64,000 nt of DNA, taken from NCBI GenBank assembly GCA_003251535.1, contig QKFD01000026.1, forward strand, positions 17,843-81,842, given 5' to 3'. A model generated the notes under the pieces. It did not search any database, was not told the DNA's origin, and saw only the letters and a program-made list of their open reading frames with translations. The DNA is from Chromatiales bacterium. Its GTDB lineage: Bacteria; Pseudomonadota; Gammaproteobacteria; Thiohalomonadales; Thiohalomonadaceae. Made by a program: the position numbers and the translations under genes. Shown piece by piece: positions 45,102 to 54,167 of the stretch (positions are counted from its first letter, which is position 1; every line of letters begins with the position of its first letter).

Positions 45102-47660
45102 TTACACCCAGAGCATGAAGCCCAACTCGAAGCGGTGGGCCAGCAGCGGGTGGTAGGGGTACATGCGCAACTTGTAGTACTGCAAACCCGGCAGGGCCGG
45201 CGGCAGATCGAGGCGGAAGATCGCCTCACCCCGGGCGCTGGTCTCCTGGAAGGGGAGGCGGTAGCTCTGGCGCAGCTCAAACTCCCCGCTCTCTGACTCC
45301 ACCCCTACCAGGCACTCCACCACCACATCATTGGCCTCCAGGCCATGGAGTTCGGCGGTGACCTCGATGGGTAGGGTCTCGCCGTAGCAGATCGCCTTGC
45401 GGATCTCATCGCTGCGGCGCAGGCTCACCCCGGACCAGTGCTCCCGCACCTTCCGTTTCCACTCTGCCAACGTCTTGGCCGGGGTGCAGTCGTTGGCGAG
45501 CATCTGGCGCCGATGGCGGGCGGCCGGACCGTAGTAGCCCTCGATGTAGTCCATCACCATCCGCTGGGCGTTGAAGCGCGGCATGATGCTCTTCATCGAG
45601 CTTTTCGACTTCTTCACCCAGCCGTTGGAGTAGCCGTGACCGTTGCGGTTGTAGTAGAGCGGGATCACCTGGGTCTCCAACAGATCCAGCAGCTCCTGCG
45701 CCTCCTCCCGGTCACGGAAGGTGGGATCGAAACTGGGGCCATGGGGGGTGATGGCCCAGCCGTTGTCACCGTCATAACCCTCGCCCCACCAGCCGTCGGT
45801 GACCGAGAGGTTGATGGAGCCGTTGATCCCCGCCTTCTGGCCGGAGGTCCCAGAGGCCTCCTGCGGATACTCCGGGGTGTTGAGCCAGACATCGACCCCG
45901 CTGACCAGTTTGCGCGCCAGCGCGATATCGTAGTCCTCCAGCAGGATGAGGCGCCCCTCAAACTCGGGCCGGCGGGAGAAGTCGTAGATGGTGCGGATCA
46001 GCTGCTGCCCCGGCTGATCGAGGGGGTGCGCCTTGCCGGCAAAGATGAAAATCACCGGCCGCTCGGGGTCATTGAGTAGCCGCGCCAGCCGCTGCGGGTC
46101 ATGAAACAGCAGGGTGGCGCGTTTGTAGGTGGCGAAGCGGCGGGCGAAGCCGATGGTGAGTAGATCGGTCCCTGACGGCTTGAGGTAGCGCACCAGCCGC
46201 TCGATCTGCGACTCACTGGCGCCGTTGCGGCGGTGCTGCAAGATGGCGCGGGAGCGCGCCTCCGCCAGCAGCGTCCCCTTTAATGACTGGCGTAGGCTCC
46301 AGTAGCTGTGGTCGGGGATGTTCTCAATCTCCTCCCAGAAAGCGGGGTTGAGCAGTTCATTACGCCAGCCGCCACTGAACTGCATGTCCAGCAGGTTGGC
46401 CCACTCCCGGGCGAGGAAGGTCGGTACGTGGACCCCATTGGTGACATGGCTGATGGGGTTCTCCTCCCACGGGATCTGCGGCCACACCTCACCGCTCATA
46501 CGGGAGGCAACGGCCCCATGGATGCGGCTGACACCGTTATGGAAACGGGAGACGCGCAGCGCCAGCATGGTCTGGTTGAAGCCACCAGGGGTGGCGGGGT
46601 TGGCGCCGAGGGCGAGGAAGCGCTCCTCATCAAAGGTGAGTTCAGTGATGAACTCGCGGAAATACTCCCGCATCAGGTCGTGGGGGAAGATGTCATGGCC
46701 CGCGGGCACTGGCGTGTGGGTGGTGAACACCGTGCCGGCCGCCACCATCTCCAGGGCGGCATCGACATCCATCCCCAACGCCACCCGTTCGCGGATCCGC
46801 TCCAGCACCTGGAAGGCGGAGTGGCCCTCATTGATGTGCCAGACGGTGGGGGAGAGGCCGAGAGCCCGCAGCGCCCGCACCCCGCCGATCCCCAGCACGA
46901 TCTCCTGCTGGATGCGGGTCTGCATGTCGCCGCCATAGAGCTGATAGGTGATGGAGCGATCCTGCTCGGCGTTGCTGGCGAGGTCGGAGTCGAGCAGATA
47001 GAGGGTGATATGGCCCGCCCGCGCCCGCCACACCTTCAGCTCCACCTGGCGCCGCGGCAGCCACACCTTGACCCGGATCTCCTGCCCTTCGCCGTCGAGC
47101 GCCGGCTCCACCGGCAGATCGAGGAAGTTGACGGGGCGGTGGTGGACCACCTGATCGCCGCGGCCGTCGATGGTCTGGGTGAAGTAGCCCTGGCGGTAGA
47201 GCAGGCCGACGGCCACAAACGGTAGGCCGAGGTCCGAGGCGGCCTTACAGTGGTCGCCGGCGAGGATGCCGAGGCCACCGGAGTAGATGGGGAAGCTCTC
47301 ATGCAGGCCGAATTCGGCGCAGAAATAGGCCACCAGGTCACGCTGGGGGTCCAGCAGATCGAAGACGGTGGAGTGGGCCTCCTCCTGCATGTAGATGTCG
47401 TAGGCGGAGAGGACCCGATTGTAGTCCTGGATAAAGATGCGGTCGTCGGCCGCCTCATCCAGCCGGTGCTGCGCCACCTGGCGCAGGAACACCTTGGGGT
47501 TGTGGCCACACTGGTCCCACAGCCCTGGATCGAGGCGCCAGAAGAGACTGCGCACCTGTCGGTCCCAGCCATACATCAGGTTATTGGCCAGCTCGGTGAG
47601 GCGGTGGAGGCGGGGGGGGATACGGGGTTGTAGTTCCAGGGTATAGCGGGTACCGGGCAT
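45102..47660 (-). CDS. glgP: Alpha-glucan phosphorylase (GT35)
   Basis: 852 residues from ATG 47660 (MPGTRYTLELQPRIPPRLHR); an in-frame ATG at 47720 would add 20 residues and is less like the family. This is the TIGR02094 subtype. Signatures include FCAEFGLHESFPIYSGGLGILAG near the N-terminus, the maltodextrin-site stretch THTPVPAGHDIFP and the pyridoxal-phosphate region EASGTSGQKAGINGSINLSV. It releases glucose-1-phosphate from glycogen or maltodextrin. It is divergent from the first GH26-like gene. Glucose-1-phosphate could feed the polysaccharide locus next door, which is inference. Confidence 0.93.
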   Translation of the reverse strand: MPGTRYTLELQPRIPPRLHRLTELANNLMYGWDRQVRSLFWRLDPGLWDQCGHNPKVFLRQVAQHRLDEAADDRIFIQDYNRVLSAYDIYMQEEAHSTVFDLLDPQRDLVAYFCAEFGLHESFPIYSGGLGILAGDHCKAASDLGLPFVAVGLLYRQGYFTQTIDGRGDQVVHHRPVNFLDLPVEPALDGEGQEIRVKVWLPRRQVELKVWRARAGHITLYLLDSDLASNAEQDRSITYQLYGGDMQTRIQQEIVLGIGGVRALRALGLSPTVWHINEGHSAFQVLERIRERVALGMDVDAALEMVAAGTVFTTHTPVPAGHDIFPHDLMREYFREFITELTFDEERFLALGANPATPGGFNQTMLALRVSRFHNGVSRIHGAVASRMSGEVWPQIPWEENPISHVTNGVHVPTFLAREWANLLDMQFSGGWRNELLNPAFWEEIENIPDHSYWSLRQSLKGTLLAEARSRAILQHRRNGASESQIERLVRYLKPSGTDLLTIGFARRFATYKRATLLFHDPQRLARLLNDPERPVIFIFAGKAHPLDQPGQQLIRTIYDFSRRPEFEGRLILLEDYDIALARKLVSGVDVWLNTPEYPQEASGTSGQKAGINGSINLSVTDGWWGEGYDGDNGWAITPHGPSFDPTFRDREEAQELLDLLETQVIPLYYNRNGHGYSNGWVKKSKSSMKSIMPRFNAQRMVMDYIEGYYGPAARHRRQMLANDCTPAKTLAEWKRKVREHWSGVSLRRSDEIRKAICYGETLPIEVTAELHGLEANDVVVECLVGVESESGEFELRQSYRLPFQETSARGEAIFRLDLPPALPGLQYYKLRMYPYHPLLAHRFELGFMLWV

Positions 47661-47859
47661 AGAGCAGTCTCTTACGGCTGGTGCTGGGAAGAGGAGATTA
47701 TGGTGTTGATTGTTGACCATAAGACGACCACCCGGCTACCGCAGCGCACTATTTTGTCGCGGTGCATGGTGCCTGCGATGCCACACTCTGTGAGCAACGG
47801 GTGATGGCGAACCGGGCTAAAATGGCGCCCACGTCGTATTCAGAAAGCAAGGAGCTGTA

Positions 47860-49308
47860 ATGATTCCCTCGATTCGCCCAGCCGCCTTGGGGCTGCTGCT
47901 CGCCTACTCCCTGGTGGCCAGCGCCGCCTCAGAACTTGACCTCAATGCCCCCTGTGAAGGGCGGGCGAGTTTCGATCCCGAGAACGCCACCGCCACCTTC
48001 CCATTGGTCTATTCGGATCTCGGGAGCTACAGCGCCACCCTGGCCCAACTCAACCCCTCTACGCTGGAGTTCCAGGCCACCCAGGTGGCAGAGGCGACCC
48101 CCGCCGCCGATGGGTTGCGGTGCCACGCCCAGCTCTTCTTTGGCGAGAGTGGGATGAGCGCCTATCTGCCGGTGGTGGATGTGGGGGGGACCCCCTATCG
48201 CGCCACCCTGGTGCAGCAGAGCAGTGGCGCCTTTACCGTCACCGAGGCGGAACCGATAGTGCTGGGGCGGTTGGAGCCGCTGGCCGGGGTCTACTTTGGC
48301 GTCAACCACGACTGGAGCGAGCGGAGCGTCGCCCAGGTAAGCAGCGACTTTGGCCTGACGCCAGATGTCTTTGTCTACTTCACCAGCTTCCCGATGAGCG
48401 AGGCGCAGGCGCAGTGGCTAGATGAGGCGGTGGTTCAGGTGGCCGCTGCCGGCCGTAAGCTGGTCCTGACCCTAGAGCCCCATGACGGCCTTGGGGTAGT
48501 GACGGCGGAGGCGGCAGAGCAGTTGGCGGCGCAGCTGGCCGACTACAACGAGGTGATGGGGGTCCCCATCTTCCTGCGCTTTGCCCACGAGATGAACGGC
48601 AGCTGGTACGCCTGGAGCCAGCAGCCGGCGGAGTATGTCTACGCCTTCCGGCTGGTGGCCGATGCGGTCCACCGCCTTGCCCCGCAGACCGCCATGCTCT
48701 GGGCCCCCAACTACGGTGGGGGTTACCCCTTCAGCGGCGGTGTCTACGAGGCCAAGGCCGGCACCACCCAGTTTGCCCTGCTCGACACCAACGACGATGG
48801 GGTGGTGAACCAGTACGATGACCCCTATGCCCCCTACTATCCTGGGGACGATGCGGTGGATTGGGTCGGCATGAGCCTCTACCACTGGGGTAACCAGTGG
48901 CCTTGGGGGGAGAACGAGCTACCGGAAAACGGCAAGTTTGTGGCGCTGTTGACGGGGACCTATCTGGGGGCAGACGGCGACCAGACCATGCTGCCCAACT
49001 TCTACGACGACTATGCCAACACCCACGGCAAGCCACTGGCCATCGTCGAGACCGCCGCCCTATTTGTCCCCGGGACCGGCACCCAAGCGCTGGGCAACGA
49101 GATGAAGCGGCAGTGGTGGACCCAGGTGTTCGAGCGTGAATACCGGCTTCGCTTCCCCCACCTGAAGATGATCAACTGGTTCGACTGGACCAAAGAGGAG
49201 TCGGAGATCGGCAACCAGGTGGTGGATTGGGCCGTAGGCGGCCATGAGGCACTCACCGCCAGTTTCCGTCAGGCGCTGGAAGAGGGGCAGGTCGGGATCG
49301 GCTTCTAG
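47860..49308 (+). CDS. Secreted GH26-like glycoside hydrolase, copy 1
   Basis: 482 residues from ATG 47860, with AAGGAG upstream. Signal peptide (PAALGLLLAYSLVASAAS), a beta-rich N-terminal domain (about 25-135), then a TIM-barrel catalytic domain. Proposed acid/base is Glu244 in FAHEMNGSWYAW and proposed nucleophile is Glu397 in LAIVETAAL, the pattern of clan GH-A family 26 (beta-mannanases and relatives). A DTNDDGVVNQYDD stretch looks like an EF-hand-type calcium loop. Substrate is unknown; a beta-mannan or mixed beta-glucan is plausible. It faces a related gene on the other strand with 17 bp between stops. Confidence 0.78.
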   Translation: MIPSIRPAALGLLLAYSLVASAASELDLNAPCEGRASFDPENATATFPLVYSDLGSYSATLAQLNPSTLEFQATQVAEATPAADGLRCHAQLFFGESGMSAYLPVVDVGGTPYRATLVQQSSGAFTVTEAEPIVLGRLEPLAGVYFGVNHDWSERSVAQVSSDFGLTPDVFVYFTSFPMSEAQAQWLDEAVVQVAAAGRKLVLTLEPHDGLGVVTAEAAEQLAAQLADYNEVMGVPIFLRFAHEMNGSWYAWSQQPAEYVYAFRLVADAVHRLAPQTAMLWAPNYGGGYPFSGGVYEAKAGTTQFALLDTNDDGVVNQYDDPYAPYYPGDDAVDWVGMSLYHWGNQWPWGENELPENGKFVALLTGTYLGADGDQTMLPNFYDDYANTHGKPLAIVETAALFVPGTGTQALGNEMKRQWWTQVFEREYRLRFPHLKMINWFDWTKEESEIGNQVVDWAVGGHEALTASFRQALEEGQVGIGF

Positions 49309-49325
49309 GCCGAATCCCTCGCCCG

Positions 49326-50807
49326 TTATGGTTGGGCCGCACCCTCCGCAGGGGCGGTGCGCAGCCCAATCCCACTATGTTGCAGGGCGGCGGCAAAGGC
49401 CGCCGCCAACTCTGGGCGGGCCGATAGCCGCCAATCCACCTCATTGCCCCCCAATACCCACTCCGGTTTTCGCCACTCAAACCAGTTGATCATGCGCAGG
49501 CGGGGGAAACGCAGGCGTAGCGTGGGGGCGAGCAGTTGGCGCCACCAGGCCTCTTTGATCGCCTGCTCCCCAGGGCCGGGAGGGGCGGCGGGATCGAACA
49601 GCGCCGCCGTCTCCACCAACGCCAACGGTTTGCCGCGCCGCTCGGCATACTCCAGGTAGAAGTTGGGGATCGGTGCCCCGCGGCTGCCCCCGCTGAGGCG
49701 GGTTGCCAATTCAGCGGGGGCCGGCAGCTCATTGCGCCCGGCGGCACTGGTGCCGGTGTGGTAGAGAGTGAGGCCGACCCAATCCACCACATCGTCCCCG
49801 GGGTAGTAGGGGGCGTAGGGGTCATCGCTACCATCCAGCGTGCCATCACCATTGCTGTCCAGGGCGATGAACTCTGGAGAGCTGGGCGGCGGTAGGGGGG
49901 GCGCGGGGTGGGCGTAGGCGGGGTAGTCGGCGCCGTGGGCCGGCGCCCAGATCAGTGCCGTGGCTGGGGCGTAGCGGCGGACTGCGCTGGCCACGGTACG
50001 GTAGGCGTGGCGGTAGGCGAGCGGGCGTTGGCCCCAGGGATACCAGTTGCCATTCATCTCGTGGCCGAAGCGCAAGAAGAGCGGTACCCCTCGCGCCGTG
50101 ATCTGGGCCAGTCGCCGGGCCAGCCGCTCCGCCTCGGCGGGGGTGATCGCCGCCAGGCCAGCGACCGGCTCCAGGGTTAACAGCAGTGCCGAGTTGGCGG
50201 CCGCGACCTGCGCCACCGCCTCATCCAGCCAGCGGCTCTCCTGGCTGTCCAGCGGCCAGTGGATAAAGTAGACCAACAGGTCCGGTACTACCCCCAACTT
50301 GGCCGTGGCACTCGCCACCGAATCCCGCCCCCAGTCATGGGCCAGACCAAATAGGGTGCCGCTCACCGGCTCCAGGCGGGCCAAGGGACGCGGTGCGTCC
50401 TCTAGCCGTAGGAAGTCACCCTCCTCTTGTTGGCGGAGGTGTAGCTGAAAAGACTCCCCCCCGACCCCGCTGACGCTGGGTAGCAGTAGCTCCCAGCGGC
50501 CGCTGGGACCTCGCCAGAGATAGGGGTAGCAGTGGCCAGCACTGGCGGGGAGTGCGGGGAGGGGCTCGGCCTGGGTGAGGGTAAAGCGGGTTGGGAGGGG
50601 GGGCGTGCCCGCCGTCTCCGATGGGGCGGCGGGTGGGGGTGTGGTCGGCCTGGCCGTCAACTCCAGCCGCAGCGGGCCGGCCTCACTCGCTACCCAGGGG
50701 AGGTGCAGCTGCTGCCCCTGGAGGTTCGCTTCACCTAGGCAGGCGTGGGCGCTGGTCCCTAGGCTGAGGAGGGGGAGCAGGCCGGCACCGATCCAGGCCC
50801 AGCTCAA
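49326..50807 (-). CDS. Secreted GH26-like glycoside hydrolase, copy 2
   Basis: 493 residues if it starts at TTG 50807, which overlaps the stop of the upstream barrel gene (TTGA) and directly precedes a signal peptide (WAWIGAGLLPLLSLGTSAHA). The frame is open further upstream, so the start is uncertain. It is clearly related to copy 1: GLAHDWGRDSVA, proposed acid/base Glu250 in FGHEMNGNWYPWG, DPYAPYYPGDDVVDWVGLTL, nucleophile Glu399 in LALVETAALF and C-terminal RLRMINWFEW. The calcium-like loop is kept as DSNGDGTLDGSDD. It probably belongs to an operon with the barrel protein and the synthase. Confidence 0.77.
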   Translation of the reverse strand: MSWAWIGAGLLPLLSLGTSAHACLGEANLQGQQLHLPWVASEAGPLRLELTARPTTPPPAAPSETAGTPPLPTRFTLTQAEPLPALPASAGHCYPYLWRGPSGRWELLLPSVSGVGGESFQLHLRQQEEGDFLRLEDAPRPLARLEPVSGTLFGLAHDWGRDSVASATAKLGVVPDLLVYFIHWPLDSQESRWLDEAVAQVAAANSALLLTLEPVAGLAAITPAEAERLARRLAQITARGVPLFLRFGHEMNGNWYPWGQRPLAYRHAYRTVASAVRRYAPATALIWAPAHGADYPAYAHPAPPLPPPSSPEFIALDSNGDGTLDGSDDPYAPYYPGDDVVDWVGLTLYHTGTSAAGRNELPAPAELATRLSGGSRGAPIPNFYLEYAERRGKPLALVETAALFDPAAPPGPGEQAIKEAWWRQLLAPTLRLRFPRLRMINWFEWRKPEWVLGGNEVDWRLSARPELAAAFAAALQHSGIGLRTAPAEGAAQP

Positions 50808-51526
50808 CGCAGTAGATGGGAGATCCCCACGGCAGCGTACCAACCGGACTCCTCCTGATCGTTCTCCAACACCCCCAGCGAGAGGCCGAGCGCTGTCCCT
50901 TCGGAGACGGCCAGATCGCTCAGGGTGATCCCCCACTGGTGGGCATGGTAGTTCTCATTGCCATGGACCATCAGCTCGGGCCCCAGGCGGAAACCCCAGG
51001 GCGTGACGCGGGTGGCGGTGAAGCGGCTCCAGTAGCCAGTGATGGCCGGGGTGTAGTTGCCGGCGGCACCCAGACGCCAGGGGGCGAGATCGATCCCCAG
51101 TTCGGCGTCGATACGACCATACCAGTGGACACCGCGATCCTCGCTATCGGGCTGATCCGGGCTGAGATCGGTATCCCGGTAGGCGGCGGTGAGAAACAGC
51201 CCGGCGTTGACCCGATCGGTATGGGTCTGATAGCCGATCCCCCCTTCGGTGGAGAGGGCGCTCGCCTTCACCTCAGTGGCATCGGCATCGTAACGATAGG
51301 CGAGGCGACTGAGCCAGGCGCGGGCGATGATCCCATCCCCCAGATTACCGCGCAGCGGGAGGATCGCCCCGGCGTAGAGGTAGCTGCTCTCGTCGTGGGC
51401 GAGGCTGGCACCCGCCAACCAGAGCTGATCGGCCTCTGCCACTGACGGGGCGGCCAGCAGCAGGGCGAGGCTTAGGCAATATGGGTAGCAGGGGCGAGTG
51501 TCGCGGGTAGCGCTTCGCTGGGGCAT
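50804..51526 (-). CDS. Predicted outer-membrane beta-barrel protein, BcsS-like
   Basis: 240 residues with a signal peptide (CLSLALLLAAPSVAEA). The rest alternates in short amphipathic strands rich in Gly, Tyr and Trp (LWLAGASLAHDESSYLYAGA, GFRLGPELMVHGNENYHAHQ) and ends in GWYAAVGISHLLR, as expected for a barrel. I think it matches the BcsS family found beside cellulose synthase genes. The start is ATG 51526 with GAGGA upstream, giving a 55-bp overlap with the end of the synthase gene. That overlap, and the TTGA link to the hydrolase, argue for one operon. Confidence 0.6.
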   Translation of the reverse strand: MPQRSATRDTRPCYPYCLSLALLLAAPSVAEADQLWLAGASLAHDESSYLYAGAILPLRGNLGDGIIARAWLSRLAYRYDADATEVKASALSTEGGIGYQTHTDRVNAGLFLTAAYRDTDLSPDQPDSEDRGVHWYGRIDAELGIDLAPWRLGAAGNYTPAITGYWSRFTATRVTPWGFRLGPELMVHGNENYHAHQWGITLSDLAVSEGTALGLSLGVLENDQEESGWYAAVGISHLLR

Positions 51527-53718
51527 GATTTCCTCGCAGTGACGACGGCCTTGAGACGAATGAGATAGATCGGCGAGTCAGCGGTCTCCACCACCTCCCA
51601 GCTTCCCACCCGGGCGGCCAGCTCCGTGGTCCCCGTGCGGGAGTAGACCTCCAGATGCAGGGCTTGTCCACTCTGCGGCTGGGTGGAGGAGAGCAGCCAG
51701 CGCTGGCGCTCCTCGCCCACCGAGATGACCGCCGGCCGTGCCCCCTGGGCGGGGTGGTGGCTGGAGACCATACAGGCCGCCCACAGCCGACCCCCCATCT
51801 TGGCCAGGGTGGCATCCTGCCGGTTGCGACCCAAGAGCCGCTCCAGCGGGGTGCGTTGGCGCTCGGAGAGGGCATTGACCCGCCACTGGAGATCGGAGCC
51901 GTAGAGAAAGCGTTCGATGCGCGCCTTGGCGATCTCGGAGGTCCCCTCGAACTGGCAGCCCACCGCCTTGATATAGCTGCTGCTCTGGCCCTGCTCATCC
52001 ATCAACTGCGCCCTATGGAGTGAGCGCACGCGGGCGGTAAAGGCGACCGGGCCACCGGGGAGCTGGAGGGTCCCGGTCAGCAGGGCGTCGGTCGCCATCA
52101 ACTCAGGCAGGCGGCCATAGAAGCGGAAGCCGGAGGCCGAGAGGTCATCCACCGTCACCCCTTCGCTGTGGCCGTGGCCAAATTCGATGTGGGCCGGCAC
52201 TGGGATGCGGAAGCGGTACTCACCGCGACGGTGGTTGGAGGCGCGACGGGTGAAGGAGAGTAGACCGAAGGCGAGCACCACATTGAAGCCGGCCCAGATC
52301 AGGTTGGCGACAAAGCCGTCGAGCGGTACGTGGTGGTAGAGGGCGAACAGCAGTAACCCGATGGGGATGGCCATGGCGTTGGCAAACAGCACCGTGAACT
52401 GCGGCATCGTGCTGCGGCGGTAGTCACCCTGCTCGTTACCTTTGCCCTTATCGGTGACGATGAAGCGGAGGCGGTCGCGGAAAAAGCCCAGGGTGGCCGA
52501 GAGGAAGGTGGCAAAACGGGCCAGGTTGTACTGCTCGGTGAGGATGATGTGGCCATAGCCGCGTCCCACCTCCTCAAACACCCAGAAGCTGAGCAGATAG
52601 TAGGGGATGAAGTGGAGTAGGAACTCCGGGCCCGAGGTGATGAGGGGCATGGTGCCGGTGGTGAGCACCACCACCGGGGCGGCATAGAAGACCACCTTCT
52701 GCCACCCCTCGAAATAGGTGACGGCGCTGGCGAAGTAGTTGAGACGCTGGATCCAGCTGAGCCGACGGTTGAACAGGATCCCCTCCCGTTTCCACACCTG
52801 CATGGCCCCCTGGCCCCAGCGCAGCCGCTGGTGGAGGAAAGGGGCGATGGCGCTGGGGGCGATACCAAAGGCGAGGGACTCCGGCAGGTAGACCGACTTG
52901 TAGCCCTCCATATGGAGCCGTAGCGAGGTGTGTAGGTCCTCGGTGATGGTGCCGGTGGCAAAGCCGCCGATGCGTTCCAGGGCGGAGCGGCGGATCACGG
53001 CGCAGCTGCCACAGAAGAAGGCGGCGTTCCAGTAGTCTTTGCCGCGCTGAATGATGCGGAAAAAGAGCGCCTGCTCGGTCCAGACGAAGGAGGATTTACG
53101 GCTGGCGCGGTGTTGGAAGGAGTCGAGGTTATAGAAGTCCTGGGGTGTCTGCACAAACGCCACTTGCGGATCGCGGAACTGGCCCAGGGTGCGCTGCAAG
53201 AAGGAGCGGTGCGGCGCGTGGTCGGCGTCAAAGATGGCGATGAGTTCGCCGCTGGAGTGGAGCAGGGCGTTGTTGAGATTGCCGGCCTTGGCCTCGTGGT
53301 TGTCGCTACGGGTGAGGTAGTGGCAGCCCAGGGTGCGGGCCAGCTCCGCCATCTCCGGGCGGCGGCCGTCGTCCAGCAGCCACACCTTGTGGGGGTAGTC
53401 CATCGCCAGGGCGGCCAGCAGGGTGCGCCGCACCACCTCCAGCGGCTCGTTATAGGTGGGGATGAAGATATCCACTGTCAGCCCCTTCTCTGGGGGGGGC
53501 GTTGGGCGCTCAGTGAGGCGCCAGGTCATCATCAGGTGGAGCAGTGCGGTCATGAAGCCGAACAGCTCGGCGGCATAGATGGCCCAGGAGAAGAAGAGGG
53601 CATCTGGATTGAAGGTGGTTGGGCGCCAGGCGAGATACCACCCTCCGATGGCCAAGAAGAGCAGCACCAATATCCGCTGCGTCACCGTCAGCGGCTGGTA
53701 GGCAATGGATCTATTCAT
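51472..53718 (-). CDS. BcsA-like family-2 glycosyltransferase with PilZ domain (cellulose-synthase type)
   Basis: 748 residues from ATG 53718 (GGGGA upstream; a GTG at 53748 is an alternative). Two N-terminal membrane segments are followed by a processive GT2 domain: FIPTYNEPLEVV, DDG at about 115, FDADHAP at about 165, TED at about 259 and QRLRWGQGA at about 298. About four more membrane segments follow, then a PilZ domain with RRASNHRRGEYRFRIPV (about 488-504) and DLSASGFRF (about 523). It should polymerise and export a beta-glycan under cyclic di-GMP control. No BcsB, BcsC or GH8 gene is adjacent, so the product need not be cellulose. Confidence 0.88.
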   Translation of the reverse strand: MNRSIAYQPLTVTQRILVLLFLAIGGWYLAWRPTTFNPDALFFSWAIYAAELFGFMTALLHLMMTWRLTERPTPPPEKGLTVDIFIPTYNEPLEVVRRTLLAALAMDYPHKVWLLDDGRRPEMAELARTLGCHYLTRSDNHEAKAGNLNNALLHSSGELIAIFDADHAPHRSFLQRTLGQFRDPQVAFVQTPQDFYNLDSFQHRASRKSSFVWTEQALFFRIIQRGKDYWNAAFFCGSCAVIRRSALERIGGFATGTITEDLHTSLRLHMEGYKSVYLPESLAFGIAPSAIAPFLHQRLRWGQGAMQVWKREGILFNRRLSWIQRLNYFASAVTYFEGWQKVVFYAAPVVVLTTGTMPLITSGPEFLLHFIPYYLLSFWVFEEVGRGYGHIILTEQYNLARFATFLSATLGFFRDRLRFIVTDKGKGNEQGDYRRSTMPQFTVLFANAMAIPIGLLLFALYHHVPLDGFVANLIWAGFNVVLAFGLLSFTRRASNHRRGEYRFRIPVPAHIEFGHGHSEGVTVDDLSASGFRFYGRLPELMATDALLTGTLQLPGGPVAFTARVRSLHRAQLMDEQGQSSSYIKAVGCQFEGTSEIAKARIERFLYGSDLQWRVNALSERQRTPLERLLGRNRQDATLAKMGGRLWAACMVSSHHPAQGARPAVISVGEERQRWLLSSTQPQSGQALHLEVYSRTGTTELAARVGSWEVVETADSPIYLIRLKAVVTARKSCPSEALPATLAPATHIA

Positions 53719-54167
53719 GGAGGCATCCCCGTTGGTAGTAGCAACCACTCCGATCCGAGGCCACCCATGGGCGCTCTAGGATCTACCCCGACAGCTGCCC
53801 GACGGTGGTGTCGCGGCTCAGGTTCAGGGAATTCTATTTAAGTAATCAGTGATTTACCCTCCCGAAACACTCACTGTTCGTGTGAGGGTAATGTGAGTTG
53901 ACCCCCTGCTGTTGCCGTTGCTGTTGGCCTTTTGGGGTCAGAAGATCCTTGAAGGGCGGGGAGTTTAACATGTGTGTCAGGTGCGACGCAGCACGTCGCT
54001 AGCCGGCCTCAAGAGTGGTAAACCCGACGAAAAAAAGTTTATTGACCTGTTAGATCTGACAGTACCCAGGACGCCTCTTTACACCTACCTTATGCCTCAC
54101 TATCGATACCTGACCCTGTATTCCGAATGGGTTGGGCGAGGCGTTGCGCCTGCTGTGGCGCAGCGTC
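53719..54167. other. Divergent intergenic region between the synthase and the giant gene
   Basis: About 450 bp with no supported gene. It is more A/T-rich than its surroundings near 53835-53860 and 54030-54060 and must hold both divergent promoters. I could not find a convincing sigma-70 or sigma-54 pair. A short frame at 53972-54184 on the plus strand overlaps the start of the giant gene and has no recognisable product. Confidence 0.5.

Noticed and set aside
47765..47805. Possible sigma-54 site upstream of GH26 copy 1
   Set aside because: The GG-N10-GC spacing occurs but the flanking bases match the consensus poorly (TGGTGC and ATGCC), so it is likely chance in GC-rich DNA.
50808..50936. 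Longer N-terminus for GH26 copy 2
   Set aside because: The extension lies inside the upstream barrel gene, is Arg/Gly-rich and would bury the signal peptide.
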